DNA from: a virus
Length of the DNA stretch: 61,224 nt
Strand: one strand, 5' to 3'
IMG/VR virus record: IMGVR_UViG_3300005253_000610
Location: 1 to 61,224 of that record
Shown here piece by piece: positions 7,948-16,555 of the stretch. The notes under the pieces were generated by a model. The model was not told the origin of the DNA, did not search any database, and saw only the letters and a program-made list of their open reading frames with translations. Numbering within the stretch: position 1 is the stretch's first letter; each line of letters opens with the position of its first letter. A program made the position numbers and the translations under genes.

Positions 7948-10122
7948 ATGGCCGTACAGGAGCCTGTTCCAGAAGAAGAACGGATTAAAACCGTCCGACT
8001 GTTTGCGTCGGCGCATAATGGGTTCGGTGATGAGAGGCAGGGGGCACAGGACTTCCGCTATAACCGGAACCATCGGGGGTTTGATCCTCGCTTCCCCGGT
8101 GAGTTGAGGTTCGGGGACAATGTTACCCGTATTACCTATACCTCCTCTCCTGATAGCCCACCAATGATCGTGATCCCCTGGCGTGAAGCTAACTCTAATG
8201 GCCAAGAGGGAATCATGTGCTTTACGGATAAGGGAAATGAATTCTTACGAAGAGGGGGGTTTGGGAACCTTGGGGGCAGTACGGGAAACACTGACGCAGC
8301 CCCACACGATGCAGGAGATGGTATTGAATTTCTCTACTATGTGCAGGGCACCTCTGACGGTCTTAACAAGATCGCAATTGGTGGAGGCGTTAGCGGCACA
8401 GCAGACTCAGCGCCGTGGAACATCGATAAGATTACATCTATCTCTGGGCAGCTATATGCGTCTGTGCAACAGTCAGGATCAGTCCGCTGGAATTCGATTC
8501 AGTTCGTCCCATTCGGCTCCGACCCCTTCACTTCAGGTAACTGGTCCTCTGTAACTCGCGTAGGTTGGCCCCATACGGACATTAACAACATCGTTGCCCT
8601 CCGTGGTATCCCTGTCGTTCTCAAGCCTGAAGGTATATATATGTATAATCGTGCCATCGATCAGTGGGAAAACATGACTCCAGCTTGGGAGTTGGAAACT
8701 CATCCAGACAACGGGCGGGCTGCTGTTGCACTTGGATCGAACCTTCTTGTTACAAAGGGTGAGGGGGGTGCAGTCGTCTTTAATGGAACCAATGAATTTG
8801 ACGTGAGTCCTTATAACAACAATGTACCTGGAGTAGATACGCCTTCTCAGTTGATCTCTTGTCTTGGCTTATGGGGAACGAAAGTGATCGCAGTAACATC
8901 TACGGCCCGCTCCCCTATTGGGGGATCAGGAGATAAGAGTACACACGAGACTGCTTGGGGGTGGGGAGTAAACTCGAAGCTCATCCAACTGGGGGGTGAG
9001 ACAAATACTGATCTCCGCTTTTGGAAGACTACGGATAATGAGAGCACCTTTACACTTTACACACAACCACGAGACGGAAGCATCACAACTGGTGCCACAC
9101 TCAACAGCCTCGACACGGCAGCGAATGGAGACTACTTCTATATCGGTGCTCCGTGGCCGTGGGGGGCGGCACACATTGAGTTCGATGAGGATAACACGCT
9201 GCAAAACGATAATGCGGCCACCCTCGCTGCTGAGTATTGGGACGGTTCAGCATGGCAGACGATGACGATTGTGGACTTTACCGACGTTGCTGGTGATACA
9301 CTCAAAAAGACGGGCATGGTCTTCCTCACTGCTAACCCCTCTGACTGGACAGCAAGGACAATAGATACCGACAGTGTTAATTACTACTATATACGCTTCA
9401 ACGTAAGTGCTGCTCTTGACTCCACAGTGTCCGTTGCTGAGGTCAGACTTCTTCCTTGGAGGCCAACGATTGATGCCACCCTCGCAAATCTGGGCGCAGA
9501 TGGGAGGGATCGCCAAGGTATGATCCCACATATCCTCCTGGGTGAATTGAATGACAAAGGAGACTTCATCTGGCAAGACATGGGAGCAGCGACAGTCAAC
9601 TCCGGGGGCACAGAGCCGGATGTAGACGAGATCGGTGTTGTAGCTGTCGGCTTGGTTGGTGGGGGTGATGGCCCAGCGTATAGGAAAGTTGTCTGCTTTG
9701 GTAGGAGAGCAGCATACATCCACCACATGAATAATAGTCAGGTCTGGGTCAGGCCACCGAGATCAGGGCTCTTTGAAGCTTCTGATTTTGAGGTTGCGGA
9801 TGGGAAAGCTGTTTCCCTGCGAGAGGTGCGTATCTTCGGACGTGACTTTGACGGCGTAGATAACTTTGCCTTCTACTATAGGTATGATCCCAATCAGCCT
9901 TGGGCGGTTGTACACATGGGCGCACGTCCGCCTTTTACTAAGAAGCTGACGGATCGTGGTGGAGGGACTACCTTCCAATGGGCCATTGCCTACACACGAA
10001 CAAGTCTTGTACCTCTGAAGAGACGGCCTGCGATTACGGGTATAGACGGTGTGTTTGAAATCCTCCCCGAACTTGCTGACCGGCACGTGCAACGGACCAT
10101 AGCAGACAGTCCTAGAGGTTAA
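7948..10122 (+). CDS. Large beta-propeller-like virion or tail protein
   Basis: 724 residues, starting immediately after the previous stop. Repeated beta blades are suggested by periodic elements (FLYYVQGTSDGLNKIAI, ITSISGQLYASVQQ, INNIVALRGIPVVLKPEGIY, GSNLLVTKGEGGAVVFNG, LGLWGTKVIAVT), about 40-45 residues apart over residues 60-330. A central YYIRFNVSA-type beta domain and a C-terminal beta region follow. Likely a tail or receptor-facing structural protein; the fold is inferred from spacing only. Confidence 0.5.
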   Translation: MAVQEPVPEEERIKTVRLFASAHNGFGDERQGAQDFRYNRNHRGFDPRFPGELRFGDNVTRITYTSSPDSPPMIVIPWREANSNGQEGIMCFTDKGNEFLRRGGFGNLGGSTGNTDAAPHDAGDGIEFLYYVQGTSDGLNKIAIGGGVSGTADSAPWNIDKITSISGQLYASVQQSGSVRWNSIQFVPFGSDPFTSGNWSSVTRVGWPHTDINNIVALRGIPVVLKPEGIYMYNRAIDQWENMTPAWELETHPDNGRAAVALGSNLLVTKGEGGAVVFNGTNEFDVSPYNNNVPGVDTPSQLISCLGLWGTKVIAVTSTARSPIGGSGDKSTHETAWGWGVNSKLIQLGGETNTDLRFWKTTDNESTFTLYTQPRDGSITTGATLNSLDTAANGDYFYIGAPWPWGAAHIEFDEDNTLQNDNAATLAAEYWDGSAWQTMTIVDFTDVAGDTLKKTGMVFLTANPSDWTARTIDTDSVNYYYIRFNVSAALDSTVSVAEVRLLPWRPTIDATLANLGADGRDRQGMIPHILLGELNDKGDFIWQDMGAATVNSGGTEPDVDEIGVVAVGLVGGGDGPAYRKVVCFGRRAAYIHHMNNSQVWVRPPRSGLFEASDFEVADGKAVSLREVRIFGRDFDGVDNFAFYYRYDPNQPWAVVHMGARPPFTKKLTDRGGGTTFQWAIAYTRTSLVPLKRRPAITGIDGVFEILPELADRHVQRTIADSPRG

Positions 10123-10124
10123 GA

Positions 10125-10946
10125 ATGGCCATCGGACTACCGACTATCGAAGAGGAACTCAACTCCCTTAAAGTGCGGCTAGATCAACTCCGTCCTACAG
10201 GATTGCAGGAGAACTTCTACATTGGTGGCGTCCATCGTGGGCGGATCAAATTATGGGATACGCTGACTGACGGATCAGCCTTCGCAAATGATGTACTTGC
10301 TATATCCCTAAAGTCTAGTGCAACTGCTAGCTTTAGTCATGTATTAGGGCTTAATGCAGCCGGACGGTTAGAACTTCCTACAGCGGGGTCCAGCGCAGGC
10401 ATTCTTGCAGGAGGTGATACACTGTGGTATCGCTCAGCAGCCGACACGTGGCGTACACCTGATAGTGTCATCATTGACGCTGCATTAACTGTTACAACAA
10501 CCTTCACACCACCAGATGAGAGTATTCTTTCCCGTTACCTAGCCCCTGTTATCATCCACGAAGCCTGTACAGGGGATGTAACCATCAACTCCACTACCGA
10601 TACTGATATTACAGGCTGTACAACAACCTTCACACCGGCCATCGCTTCGGTTGCTCTCGTTGTGGGTATGTATGACATTGATGGAACTCACGAGGGTGAG
10701 ATATTTGCGGGGGACTTAGACGTAGACGGGACAGACGAAAGCAGCTCAATGATTTACGAGGTAGCGACTGCTGGTAATGATCGGAAGACGATGCCGATGG
10801 TGTGGCTAGTCGCTTTGACAGCCGCCGAGCACACCTTGAAGCTCCAAGCCCGTCGCGTGGTAGGAGCAAATACCGCTACCGTACGTGCGACTCACACAAA
10901 ACTAGTAGTTCTGCTCTTAGGGGATGCGAACGCGACAATATCATAA
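10125..10946 (+). CDS. Tail-fibre-like protein
   Basis: 273 residues. It opens with a short coiled-coil-like helix (IEEELNSLKVRLDQL), then a small beta region, then a C-terminal beta domain (about residues 140-268: VTINSTTDTDITGCTTTF, AALTAAEHTLKLQARR, THTKLVVLLLG) with the look of the trimerising jelly-roll heads of phage fibres. The helix-plus-head arrangement and last place in the rightward virion cluster suggest a fibre or spike. Its TAA overlaps the next ATG. Confidence 0.5.
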   Translation: MAIGLPTIEEELNSLKVRLDQLRPTGLQENFYIGGVHRGRIKLWDTLTDGSAFANDVLAISLKSSATASFSHVLGLNAAGRLELPTAGSSAGILAGGDTLWYRSAADTWRTPDSVIIDAALTVTTTFTPPDESILSRYLAPVIIHEACTGDVTINSTTDTDITGCTTTFTPAIASVALVVGMYDIDGTHEGEIFAGDLDVDGTDESSSMIYEVATAGNDRKTMPMVWLVALTAAEHTLKLQARRVVGANTATVRATHTKLVVLLLGDANATIS

Positions 10947-11182
10947 TGGAACTTGATGACATCCAAAACGACATCCAAGAGCTAAAGGATTGGGCTGCAC
11001 GGCATGATGACAGCCACACGGCGGATACTAAGCTGCTAGCGTCCATACTAGACAGCCTAAGTACTCACGAACATAACCATCATGGATTGCGAACGACTCT
11101 AACCCGTGGCGGGGGGATCGCTGCCGGGGTCTCCGCTATCCTCATCGTCCTCGCTGAAGTCCTTACCCGCCTCATACTTTAG
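10946..11182 (+). CDS. Holin-like small membrane protein
   Basis: 78 residues, start fixed by the TAATG overlap at 10946. The N-terminal half is helical and hydrophilic (MELDDIQNDIQELKDWAARH). The C-terminus is one strong membrane segment (GGGIAAGVSAILIVLAEVLTRLIL, about residues 53-76). This layout resembles XhlA-type lysis proteins. It is the last gene of the rightward block and its 3' end overlaps the convergent gene below by 84 bp. Confidence 0.5.
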   Translation: MELDDIQNDIQELKDWAARHDDSHTADTKLLASILDSLSTHEHNHHGLRTTLTRGGGIAAGVSAILIVLAEVLTRLIL

Positions 11183-11521
11183 CCTAGCCTTACGGTTCCG
11201 CCCATCTCTCGTGAGCCGCCTTGCTGCGCGATTAGGTCCAGCAATGGACTCTACATGAGCATCGTCCATGCCTGCTAGCCGTGCTTCAATATCTTCCATA
11301 CGCCAGTCAAGAGATTCAAGCTGTTGGTAGCCCTGCTCTACTTGGGCCTTCTCTACTTCCTGTGCATGGGGATCATTCTCAATATGTTGGACCACGATCA
11401 TTGTCCGTGATGCCCGTTCCTTGAGGGCTGTCAACTCCTGCATGAGATGATCACGGTGCTGCTTGGGATCAACCCGTGCAGCAAGGCTCTCTAGTAGGTT
11501 ACGTCGGTTCTTCTTGGACAT
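11099..11521 (-). CDS. Coiled-coil hypothetical protein
   Basis: 140 residues, start adjacent to the upstream stop (TAA then ATG). Long charged helices with heptad character run over residues 15-85 (LMQELTALKERASRTM, EKAQVEQGYQQLESLD). A basic stretch (NRAARRLTRDGRNRKARLKY) and an acidic Pro/Gly tail follow. No family known. Its 3' end overlaps the convergent holin-like gene. Confidence 0.5.
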   Translation of the reverse strand: MSKKNRRNLLESLAARVDPKQHRDHLMQELTALKERASRTMIVVQHIENDPHAQEVEKAQVEQGYQQLESLDWRMEDIEARLAGMDDAHVESIAGPNRAARRLTRDGRNRKARLKYEAGKDFSEDDEDSGDPGSDPPATG

Positions 11522-11764
11522 TTAGTATACGTCTCCATTCTGGTCTATCTTTAGTTCTTCATATGCAGCAATTCGCCGTCTGTAAAGTTCCAGCTTCGCG
11601 CCTTCTAATGCGCCGAGGATGTCATTGTAGCTCTGGTAACTCTCACCATTGGATTCTAGGTACTCGACAGCCGTCATCGTTATCAGATAGTTTAGTTCCC
11701 CTGCGGTTTTAGGCGAGTGTCCACAGTCTAAGTGAAGCCGTCTGGATTTATCTATATACGGCAT
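11522..11764 (-). CDS. DUF6899-like phage protein
   Basis: 80 residues beginning MPYIDKSRR, then AGELNYLIT, an ALEGAKLELYRR helix and a KIDQNGDVY end. I recognise this combination (MPYI..., GELNY, GALE-AKLE-YRR, NGDVY) as the small conserved phage family usually labelled DUF6899. The function is unknown. It sits between a deoxyribosyltransferase-like gene and the last gene of the leftward operon. Confidence 0.7.
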   Translation of the reverse strand: MPYIDKSRRLHLDCGHSPKTAGELNYLITMTAVEYLESNGESYQSYNDILGALEGAKLELYRRRIAAYEELKIDQNGDVY

Positions 11765-11766
11765 GC

Positions 11767-12264
11767 CTATCCTCCCTGACCCCTCAACTTATGAGGTATA
11801 AATGACGGCACAAATGGCACGGCCTTCTCATCTGTAGGCAGAGGCGAGTCAATCCCCGCCGTCCGCTCGCTCTGCTTCCAGTCGATCACAAGCTTCTGAA
11901 ACATCACATGGCTGTAGACTGGAATTTCTATAGCATGCGCTCTGTCCCTCTCAGCCTTTGCACCTGACGAATCTCTCCAGCCTGGGATCAAGAGGAGGGC
12001 AGCAGCATGATCAAGAAGGCGGTTGTCGAGGTCATACCAATAGTCGGGTGATGCGTCTGGGGCTATCACCTCGAAGTGGGCGCTGTTCATGTGGGGACAG
12101 AAGAACGGAATCTGCTCTGTCGCTAATCTCCCTGCCCACAGACGCGCCTCGTTGATGTTCTGGTCAATCTCATAGAAGGACTGCCAAGTGCGGTCCCCCC
12201 CGTGAGCACGGTACGGGCCAGCTACGTACACGAAGCCCGTCTCTACTCCTGGTATTGCTACCAT
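11767..12264 (-). CDS. Nucleoside 2-deoxyribosyltransferase-fold protein (DUF4406-like)
   Basis: About 165 residues. I start at the ATG with AGGAGGAGG upstream rather than a codon 14 residues earlier. VYVAGPYRAHGG at the N-terminus, then INEARLWAGRL, CPHMNSAHFE, a YDLDNRLLDHAAALLLIPGW strand-helix and SSGAKAERDRA match the nucleotide-binding fold of this family: GP-x-R loop, Asp before LL, and SxGAxxE. These proteins are thought to act on nucleosides or to sense nucleotides; substrate unknown. A second member is at 16543. Confidence 0.7.
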   Translation of the reverse strand: MVAIPGVETGFVYVAGPYRAHGGDRTWQSFYEIDQNINEARLWAGRLATEQIPFFCPHMNSAHFEVIAPDASPDYWYDLDNRLLDHAAALLLIPGWRDSSGAKAERDRAHAIEIPVYSHVMFQKLVIDWKQSERTAGIDSPLPTDEKAVPFVPSFIPHKLRGQGG

Positions 12265-12324
12265 ACTAATCCTCCTCCTGTGTAATCGCCTGCCAACGAT
12301 CATCTGTACCTATACACTGCTCCT

Positions 12325-12417
12325 CTAGCGCCCCTTTACTAGCTCGAACAGAGTGATCGCTATCGTTGCACCTACGGTACCCATAACAGCGTGGGCAAAG
12401 ATGGTTGTCCAGTCCAT
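12325..12417 (-). CDS. 30-residue single-pass membrane peptide
   Basis: A small ORF whose ATG overlaps the TAA of the upstream two-pass membrane protein (TAATG). It encodes a Met-Asp-Trp start, one hydrophobic helix (IFAHAVMGTVGATIAITLFE) and a basic end (LVKGR). Coupling and membrane character suggest a lysis accessory, such as an antiholin or pinholin partner. This is inference from position beside the amidase. Confidence 0.45.
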   Translation of the reverse strand: MDWTTIFAHAVMGTVGATIAITLFELVKGR

Positions 12418-12602
12418 TAGTCATTGCCCGCTTGCTTCATTATCTGGTAGCCACCTAGTAGTACGATAGCAGCGATTGCTTCCATAAGCACATCGGTAGT
12501 AACGATAGTAGGCACAGTTATAAACGCTCCTACTATCAGACCCACTATCGACAGCATCGCAGCCACCGCTCCAAATAGCTTTCTGCTAATTAGGTGCCCC
12601 AT
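12417..12602 (-). CDS. Two-pass membrane protein, holin candidate
   Basis: 61 residues with GGAGGTAAGAC before ATG. Two hydrophobic helices (about residues 10-33 and 38-55) are separated by a short Thr/Val turn, and the C-terminus is charged (KQAGND). It lies two genes after the amidase and overlaps both neighbours. The size and topology fit small class II holins. The 30-residue membrane peptide follows directly. Confidence 0.5.
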   Translation of the reverse strand: MGHLISRKLFGAVAAMLSIVGLIVGAFITVPTIVTTDVLMEAIAAIVLLGGYQIMKQAGND

Positions 12603-13032
12603 GTCTTACCTCCGTCAAATCAATGAACTCGTAACTACAGACGTTCCTAATGCTTTCCAATTCATCGGGCCGTGCGGGGAACCCAGCACAGAGATCAGGG
12701 CGCTCTGATGTTCCCATCAAATTACACTCCTTATCCGGCGTCAGTGCCTCGCACTCTATATACATAAACGCATCCAACCTCCCCTTCTCTGGATCATCAA
12801 TGATAATCAGCCCGTGTAGCTCGGCCCACTTTACCCAGTCATTGAACTTCTGCGGATGCGTCCGTAACCTGGGATCGAGCGGAATGATGATCTTTTCACA
12901 ACATGCGCCACAGCCCTCTGTACAGCCCCCCGTTCTCAAGGTGTCCTGAGCTGTGACGGTGGGCAATTCCGCCCGTAATCGGCCTGTGTGCTGTCTGGGG
13001 GCACTCTCAGGGGCAACACGGACTGTACTCAT
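12586..13032 (-). CDS. YkgJ-like cysteine-cluster protein
   Basis: 148 residues. CTEGCGACCEK (near residues 37-47) plus two later cysteines in KECNLMG and RPDLCAGFPA match the CxxxC-x2-CC arrangement of the YkgJ-like zinc/iron-chelating family, followed by the usual RPxxCxxFP element. Biochemical role unknown. It starts one base after the amidase stop. Confidence 0.65.
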   Translation of the reverse strand: MSTVRVAPESAPRQHTGRLRAELPTVTAQDTLRTGGCTEGCGACCEKIIIPLDPRLRTHPQKFNDWVKWAELHGLIIIDDPEKGRLDAFMYIECEALTPDKECNLMGTSERPDLCAGFPARPDELESIRNVCSYEFIDLTEVRHGAPN

Positions 13033-13033
13033 G

Positions 13034-13702
13034 CTACTTGATTCCCAAGTAGAGCATAACGTTCTTCAAATCAGTAGGTAGGCCAGCACCACGAAGGGCA
13101 CCGATAGCCACATGGACCGCTTGAATCTTACGGAACTTCTCCTGCGCCTTCAGCTCGTTTAGAACCTCACTCATATCTTCCTCCTCTGTTAGAATACGTT
13201 CTACTCGCGTACGGATCAGTCGACGGGGGATACGGTGAGAGGGGCAGGCCGTTGCAACGATCTCATGGTGCTCCCACAGCCCCTTGTTATCCCCTATTTG
13301 GCTTAGGTTAGCTATATGCCCTTGTTGGTATAGCCAAGCAGTTAGTTCTACTGTAGCAGTAAGCTGGGTAGAGGTAAGAGGCTCTGACTCGTTACCTATA
13401 GGTCCGCCCTCATGCTCAATACCGATCAGATCGCGGTTGTTACTGATCTCCCCAGCCGGATCATCCCTATCTCCACAGTGCCAAGCCCATGCTGTAACGG
13501 GATAGTGCTGCATCACAGCCCCGTTCTGTCTCACGCTAAAGTGCCACGAGCTTTCGGCTGGCCCCAACAGCTTACCATATGCAGATGCATAGGAGGACAC
13601 CATCGAGTGGTAGACTGCCCCCTTCTTAGCCTGTGGGGGACCGGATACCTTATAATCTGGACCGTAGGGACGACGCGCCTTTGGATACCAAAGTTCTGCC
13701 AT
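13034..13702 (-). CDS. N-acetylmuramoyl-L-alanine amidase (endolysin)
   Basis: 222 residues. Residues about 25-165 form an amidase_2/PGRP-like domain: AVYHSM (zinc His near 32), WHFSVRQNGAVMQHYPV, AWAWHCGD, NRDLIGIEHEGG, then WEHHEIVATACPSHRIPR carrying the second His and the Cys ligand. It cleaves the bond between MurNAc and the stem peptide, releasing virions. The C-terminal 50 residues are helical and may bind the wall. No signal peptide is visible, so a holin is expected; two small membrane genes follow. Confidence 0.85.
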   Translation of the reverse strand: MAELWYPKARRPYGPDYKVSGPPQAKKGAVYHSMVSSYASAYGKLLGPAESSWHFSVRQNGAVMQHYPVTAWAWHCGDRDDPAGEISNNRDLIGIEHEGGPIGNESEPLTSTQLTATVELTAWLYQQGHIANLSQIGDNKGLWEHHEIVATACPSHRIPRRLIRTRVERILTEEEDMSEVLNELKAQEKFRKIQAVHVAIGALRGAGLPTDLKNVMLYLGIK

Positions 13703-13735
13703 TCGTACCTCCTAGTTGAAGTATAGCATGTTGGG

Positions 13736-13951
13736 CTAATCGTTGTCTAGGGCTTCCTTCTTCCATTTCTTGTTCAGCGCCTCCCATATCTCCGCCTCAC
13801 GTTCGATTTGTCTGATTGCAGCTCTTTGTATGCTCTTCATAAACTCATCCATACGCTTCTGTTCAGCTTCCGTTCGCTTCGGTTCTGGTAGAGGAACACC
13901 GTTCAGGTAATCATAGGCACGCTGTAAGTGTTCCTCAGTAAGACGCACCAT
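13736..13951 (-). CDS. Small charged helical protein
   Basis: 71 residues, highly charged and predicted helical throughout (RTEAEQKRMDEFMKSIQRAA, IREAE-like repeats, ending KKWKKEALDND). It overlaps the upstream exonuclease gene by 17 bp. No family recognised. Confidence 0.5.
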   Translation of the reverse strand: MVRLTEEHLQRAYDYLNGVPLPEPKRTEAEQKRMDEFMKSIQRAAIRQIEREAEIWEALNKKWKKEALDND

Positions 13952-14723
13952 AGCGCCTCCACCTGCTAGCCGACAGGTTAATAAACCCTTTCAACTTCTC
14001 AAACGCCTGTCCTAGTGTCTCCACATCAATCTGACAGTGGTCCACGATGTAGGCTACTGACTCCTGATCCCCCGCCAGCGCACGTACCCAGATAGGGCCA
14101 ACCACCCGCGTCTTCTCCGACTCACCAAAGAGCGTCTCAAGGAGGACAACTAGGCGGTTGCTGTGCATCTTCAACTTAAAGCGGGCAGTGTAGTAGAGGT
14201 CAATGTGGCGTATCTGATTGATAGGCCGTTCGCCATGGATGATGAGACGGGTGTTTACGAAGGGAATGTCAAACTTTGTACCATAATATGTGCATACATA
14301 ATCTAGGCTTTCGAGATAATCACGCATCGCCACAACTGCCTGGTGATCGTCAATGATCCCCTGCTCGTCTCTCCCTGCTACCCACGTATGCACCTCACCG
14401 TTGCGATCCTTCACACAGGCGCAGAGGATCAGGCCAATGTTAGCGTCCAGGTTCGAGGACTCGATATCAAAGAACCCGATCTTACTCTTATCCAATAGCC
14501 ATGCGTTCTTAGCCTGTGAATTATCTAGGTTGTGCAGCTTACGACGTTCCTGTAGCCCCCATAAGGTTTCAGGATCACTAGGGCCTGGCTCAGTCAGCCG
14601 CTTCGCAGAGTTCTCTGCCTTCCGCTTGCATTTATGATCGCTACAGTATTTAGCATTATGTGACCCTGGTGTAAACTGGCAACACCTGTCATACCAGCAC
14701 CAGATCATGGGGTTTGTAGACAT
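13935..14723 (-). CDS. DEDD-type 3'-5' exonuclease (RNase H fold)
   Basis: 262 residues. The N-terminus carries a possible zinc site (CWYDRCCQ, then CSDHKCKRK). The nuclease follows: exo I GFFDIESSNL (Asp and Glu), exo II YYGTKFDIPFVNTR with Asp, and exo III in HCQIDVETLGQAF with Asp. The pattern resembles YprB/RNase_H_2 proteins. Likely a proofreading-like or processing exonuclease. It lies within the leftward DNA-metabolism operon and abuts the metallopeptidase-like gene. Confidence 0.75.
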   Translation of the reverse strand: MSTNPMIWCWYDRCCQFTPGSHNAKYCSDHKCKRKAENSAKRLTEPGPSDPETLWGLQERRKLHNLDNSQAKNAWLLDKSKIGFFDIESSNLDANIGLILCACVKDRNGEVHTWVAGRDEQGIIDDHQAVVAMRDYLESLDYVCTYYGTKFDIPFVNTRLIIHGERPINQIRHIDLYYTARFKLKMHSNRLVVLLETLFGESEKTRVVGPIWVRALAGDQESVAYIVDHCQIDVETLGQAFEKLKGFINLSASRWRRYGASY

Positions 14724-15145
14724 TACTTCACCACCTCAATTGCGTTTCGTTTGGGATACTTCAGGCGTAAGAGACAGCGTGTTACAATATCGCATAGTTC
14801 TTCCATCTGATCTGTAAACCTCTCCGGAGTCTCATCATTCGTATGGTTTTTTAGAATAACCTCTAGGGGCATGACAAAGATATGTAGCAACTCATGTAAG
14901 AGCATGTATTCAACGTCATATTCTGTGCCCCCAAGATACGAGGTATCAATATACACTTCGACGCGGCGGTATGGGAATTGTACCTCAATCCGTGCTCCTT
15001 CTGCATGTCCCCCAGCGGTTGTGCCTTTTAACTTGTTAAGCCGAAATGATATCTCCCATGTTTGGGACAGTCCAAGAAACTCGGCCCACCATATTAGATA
15101 CTTACTAATCTGCTGCTCAAGTTTCTGTCTCTTCGTCTGCGCCAA
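14723..15145 (-). CDS. HExxH metallopeptidase-like protein
   Basis: 140 residues with the zinc motif HELLHIF in the middle of a helix (about residue 85), preceded by a YDVEYMLL helix and strands carrying YRRVEVYIDTSYL. The upstream lysine-rich segment and late helix resemble SprT-like or DUF45-type small metalloproteases. A third ligand is not obvious; Glu in METEELCD-like sequence after the motif is a candidate. Substrate unknown. Confidence 0.6.
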   Translation of the reverse strand: MAQTKRQKLEQQISKYLIWWAEFLGLSQTWEISFRLNKLKGTTAGGHAEGARIEVQFPYRRVEVYIDTSYLGGTEYDVEYMLLHELLHIFVMPLEVILKNHTNDETPERFTDQMEELCDIVTRCLLRLKYPKRNAIEVVK

Positions 15146-15509
15146 CCTTAGCCTCCTCTCCTACTCCTAAGTATACCATATTCGCCGCCACCATGCAGTC
15201 ATAGAGGAGCATTCTCTCAAGGAATGCCTGCTTTGTCGGCTCGCCGGGGACATGCTTTAGTATCTCTGCATGACGCTCTAGATCAGTTATAATTGGGGGA
15301 GATTGTGGTATCCCAGTTTTAATAGTCTGACGCGCAAGAATAACCCTATCAAACCCCATCTTCTGTAACTTAGATGCGAGATGGGCTACAGGATCGCCTG
15401 TCCGTACCTCCCACTCCCATCCTTTATCGTCAACTACTCGCATAAGGCCATCATCATATCCGCAAGACAGGGCATACAGAGGGTTGTGATGCCAAGGACA
15501 TGGGCGCAC
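15117..15509 (-). CDS. Hypothetical protein
   Basis: 130 residues from GTG 15509, with AGGAG four to five bases upstream. It contains HLASKLQKMGFDRVILARQ and a helical region LERMLLYDCMVAANM, and ends acidic. No recognised domain. It overlaps the following metallopeptidase-like gene by 29 bp. Confidence 0.5.
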   Translation of the reverse strand: MRPCPWHHNPLYALSCGYDDGLMRVVDDKGWEWEVRTGDPVAHLASKLQKMGFDRVILARQTIKTGIPQSPPIITDLERHAEILKHVPGEPTKQAFLERMLLYDCMVAANMVYLGVGEEAKVGADEETET

Positions 15510-15545
15510 TTACGCTCCTGCTTACAGCGATCACATACTGCGGAT

Positions 15546-15905
15546 TCAATCTGGATTGGCATTCTTCAGCTCCGGTATTTGAATTACATCCCCAATAGAG
15601 GGAAGGGCATTATCGCTTAACAGAGGTGCAAGGGTACTCACAAAATCAAGATGTTCGGCCATCTCCGGCCCCCAAACCTCCTCCATCCAATTGTTATCCC
15701 TCTTACGGGTGCGCCTCTGCCACCAGTAGGCTAACCTCCTCTTCCAACTAAGGAGATGGGGAACAGCCGGACCACAATTGGGACACTTCCCATTCCTATA
15801 TGGGAGAACGGGAAGCTCTGCCTCATCATATCCTTCATCATTTGTGAACCAGTCACATTGCGTGCAGCGAATTGTATATTCATAGGTTATCTCAGTCTTT
15901 AGCAT
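15546..15905 (-). CDS. Zinc-ribbon hypothetical protein
   Basis: About 119 residues. The start at 15905 overlaps the stop of the upstream methyltransferase (TAATG) and has GGGGAG upstream, so I prefer it to an ATG four codons earlier. CTQC near residue 14 and CPNC near residue 41 form a zinc ribbon, followed by an Arg/Trp-rich basic helix (WKRRLAYWWQRRTRKR) and an acidic tail. Possibly nucleic-acid binding. Confidence 0.55.
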   Translation of the reverse strand: MLKTEITYEYTIRCTQCDWFTNDEGYDEAELPVLPYRNGKCPNCGPAVPHLLSWKRRLAYWWQRRTRKRDNNWMEEVWGPEMAEHLDFVSTLAPLLSDNALPSIGDVIQIPELKNANPD

Positions 15906-16555
15906 TAGTCTCCCCACCTGTAACAGATGTAATAAGCATGTGCCCGTCGGAAGTGATACTGATTCTTCCAGCGGGGATCACGCATTCGCGCAGCCGGACT
16001 TACCTGTAGTAACACATCCTCAGGCCACAGCCCTAATAGCCGATCTCCGATGTTCATTACCTGATACGTCCACCAATTCGGGTGTTGGGAAGTGATCAGG
16101 TCTTGTCCTTTGAGAATCATTCCATGTCGTGCAATACGGCGCATCTCCTGCATAGCTACAACAGTCTGCTGATAAAGCTGTTTGCTATTACGTGGCGCGT
16201 TGATACGGGGATCATTACCTGTAGTTACTCCTAAAAAGAAGCGTTTTGCACCAATGATGCCCCGCAGTCCTGGCGAGAAGATAAAAGGCGGATCAAAGAT
16301 CGCAACCTCAACAGACTGATCTTTAAGGGGTACGTAACAATAGCTGGCCTGGACCTCTGCACCCCCTATTGGTTCAAGGTCTAACTTGACAACGTCTGGT
16401 AGTACCATGTCATCTGATGGCCACTTCCAAAACCGCCCCTTCCCATATGTAAGATCGGCAACCGTCTTAGCATTAGGATAGATGATCCGAAAGCAGTCTT
16501 CGATACATGCTCCTGATGTACCACGACGAATCGTCTCAAGCCCTAAGTATGGCAT
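15905..16555 (-). CDS. Class I SAM-dependent DNA methyltransferase-like protein
   Basis: 216 residues. TVADLTYGKGRFWKW is the SAM-binding motif I (loop Gly-Lys-Gly), and VEVAIFDPPFIF carries the DPPF catalytic motif of amino-methyltransferases. The remainder holds a HGMILKGQ strand and an Arg-rich end. It could methylate adenine N6 or cytosine N4; no target-recognition domain is evident. One of four methyltransferase-like genes in the genome. Confidence 0.65.
   Translation of the reverse strand: MPYLGLETIRRGTSGACIEDCFRIIYPNAKTVADLTYGKGRFWKWPSDDMVLPDVVKLDLEPIGGAEVQASYCYVPLKDQSVEVAIFDPPFIFSPGLRGIIGAKRFFLGVTTGNDPRINAPRNSKQLYQQTVVAMQEMRRIARHGMILKGQDLITSQHPNWWTYQVMNIGDRLLGLWPEDVLLQVSPAARMRDPRWKNQYHFRRAHAYYICYRWGD

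Noticed and set aside
15165-15190. Leftward TATGGTATACT-like box near 15171-15182
   Set aside because: No recognisable -35 at 17 bp, inside a coding region; probably coincidental.
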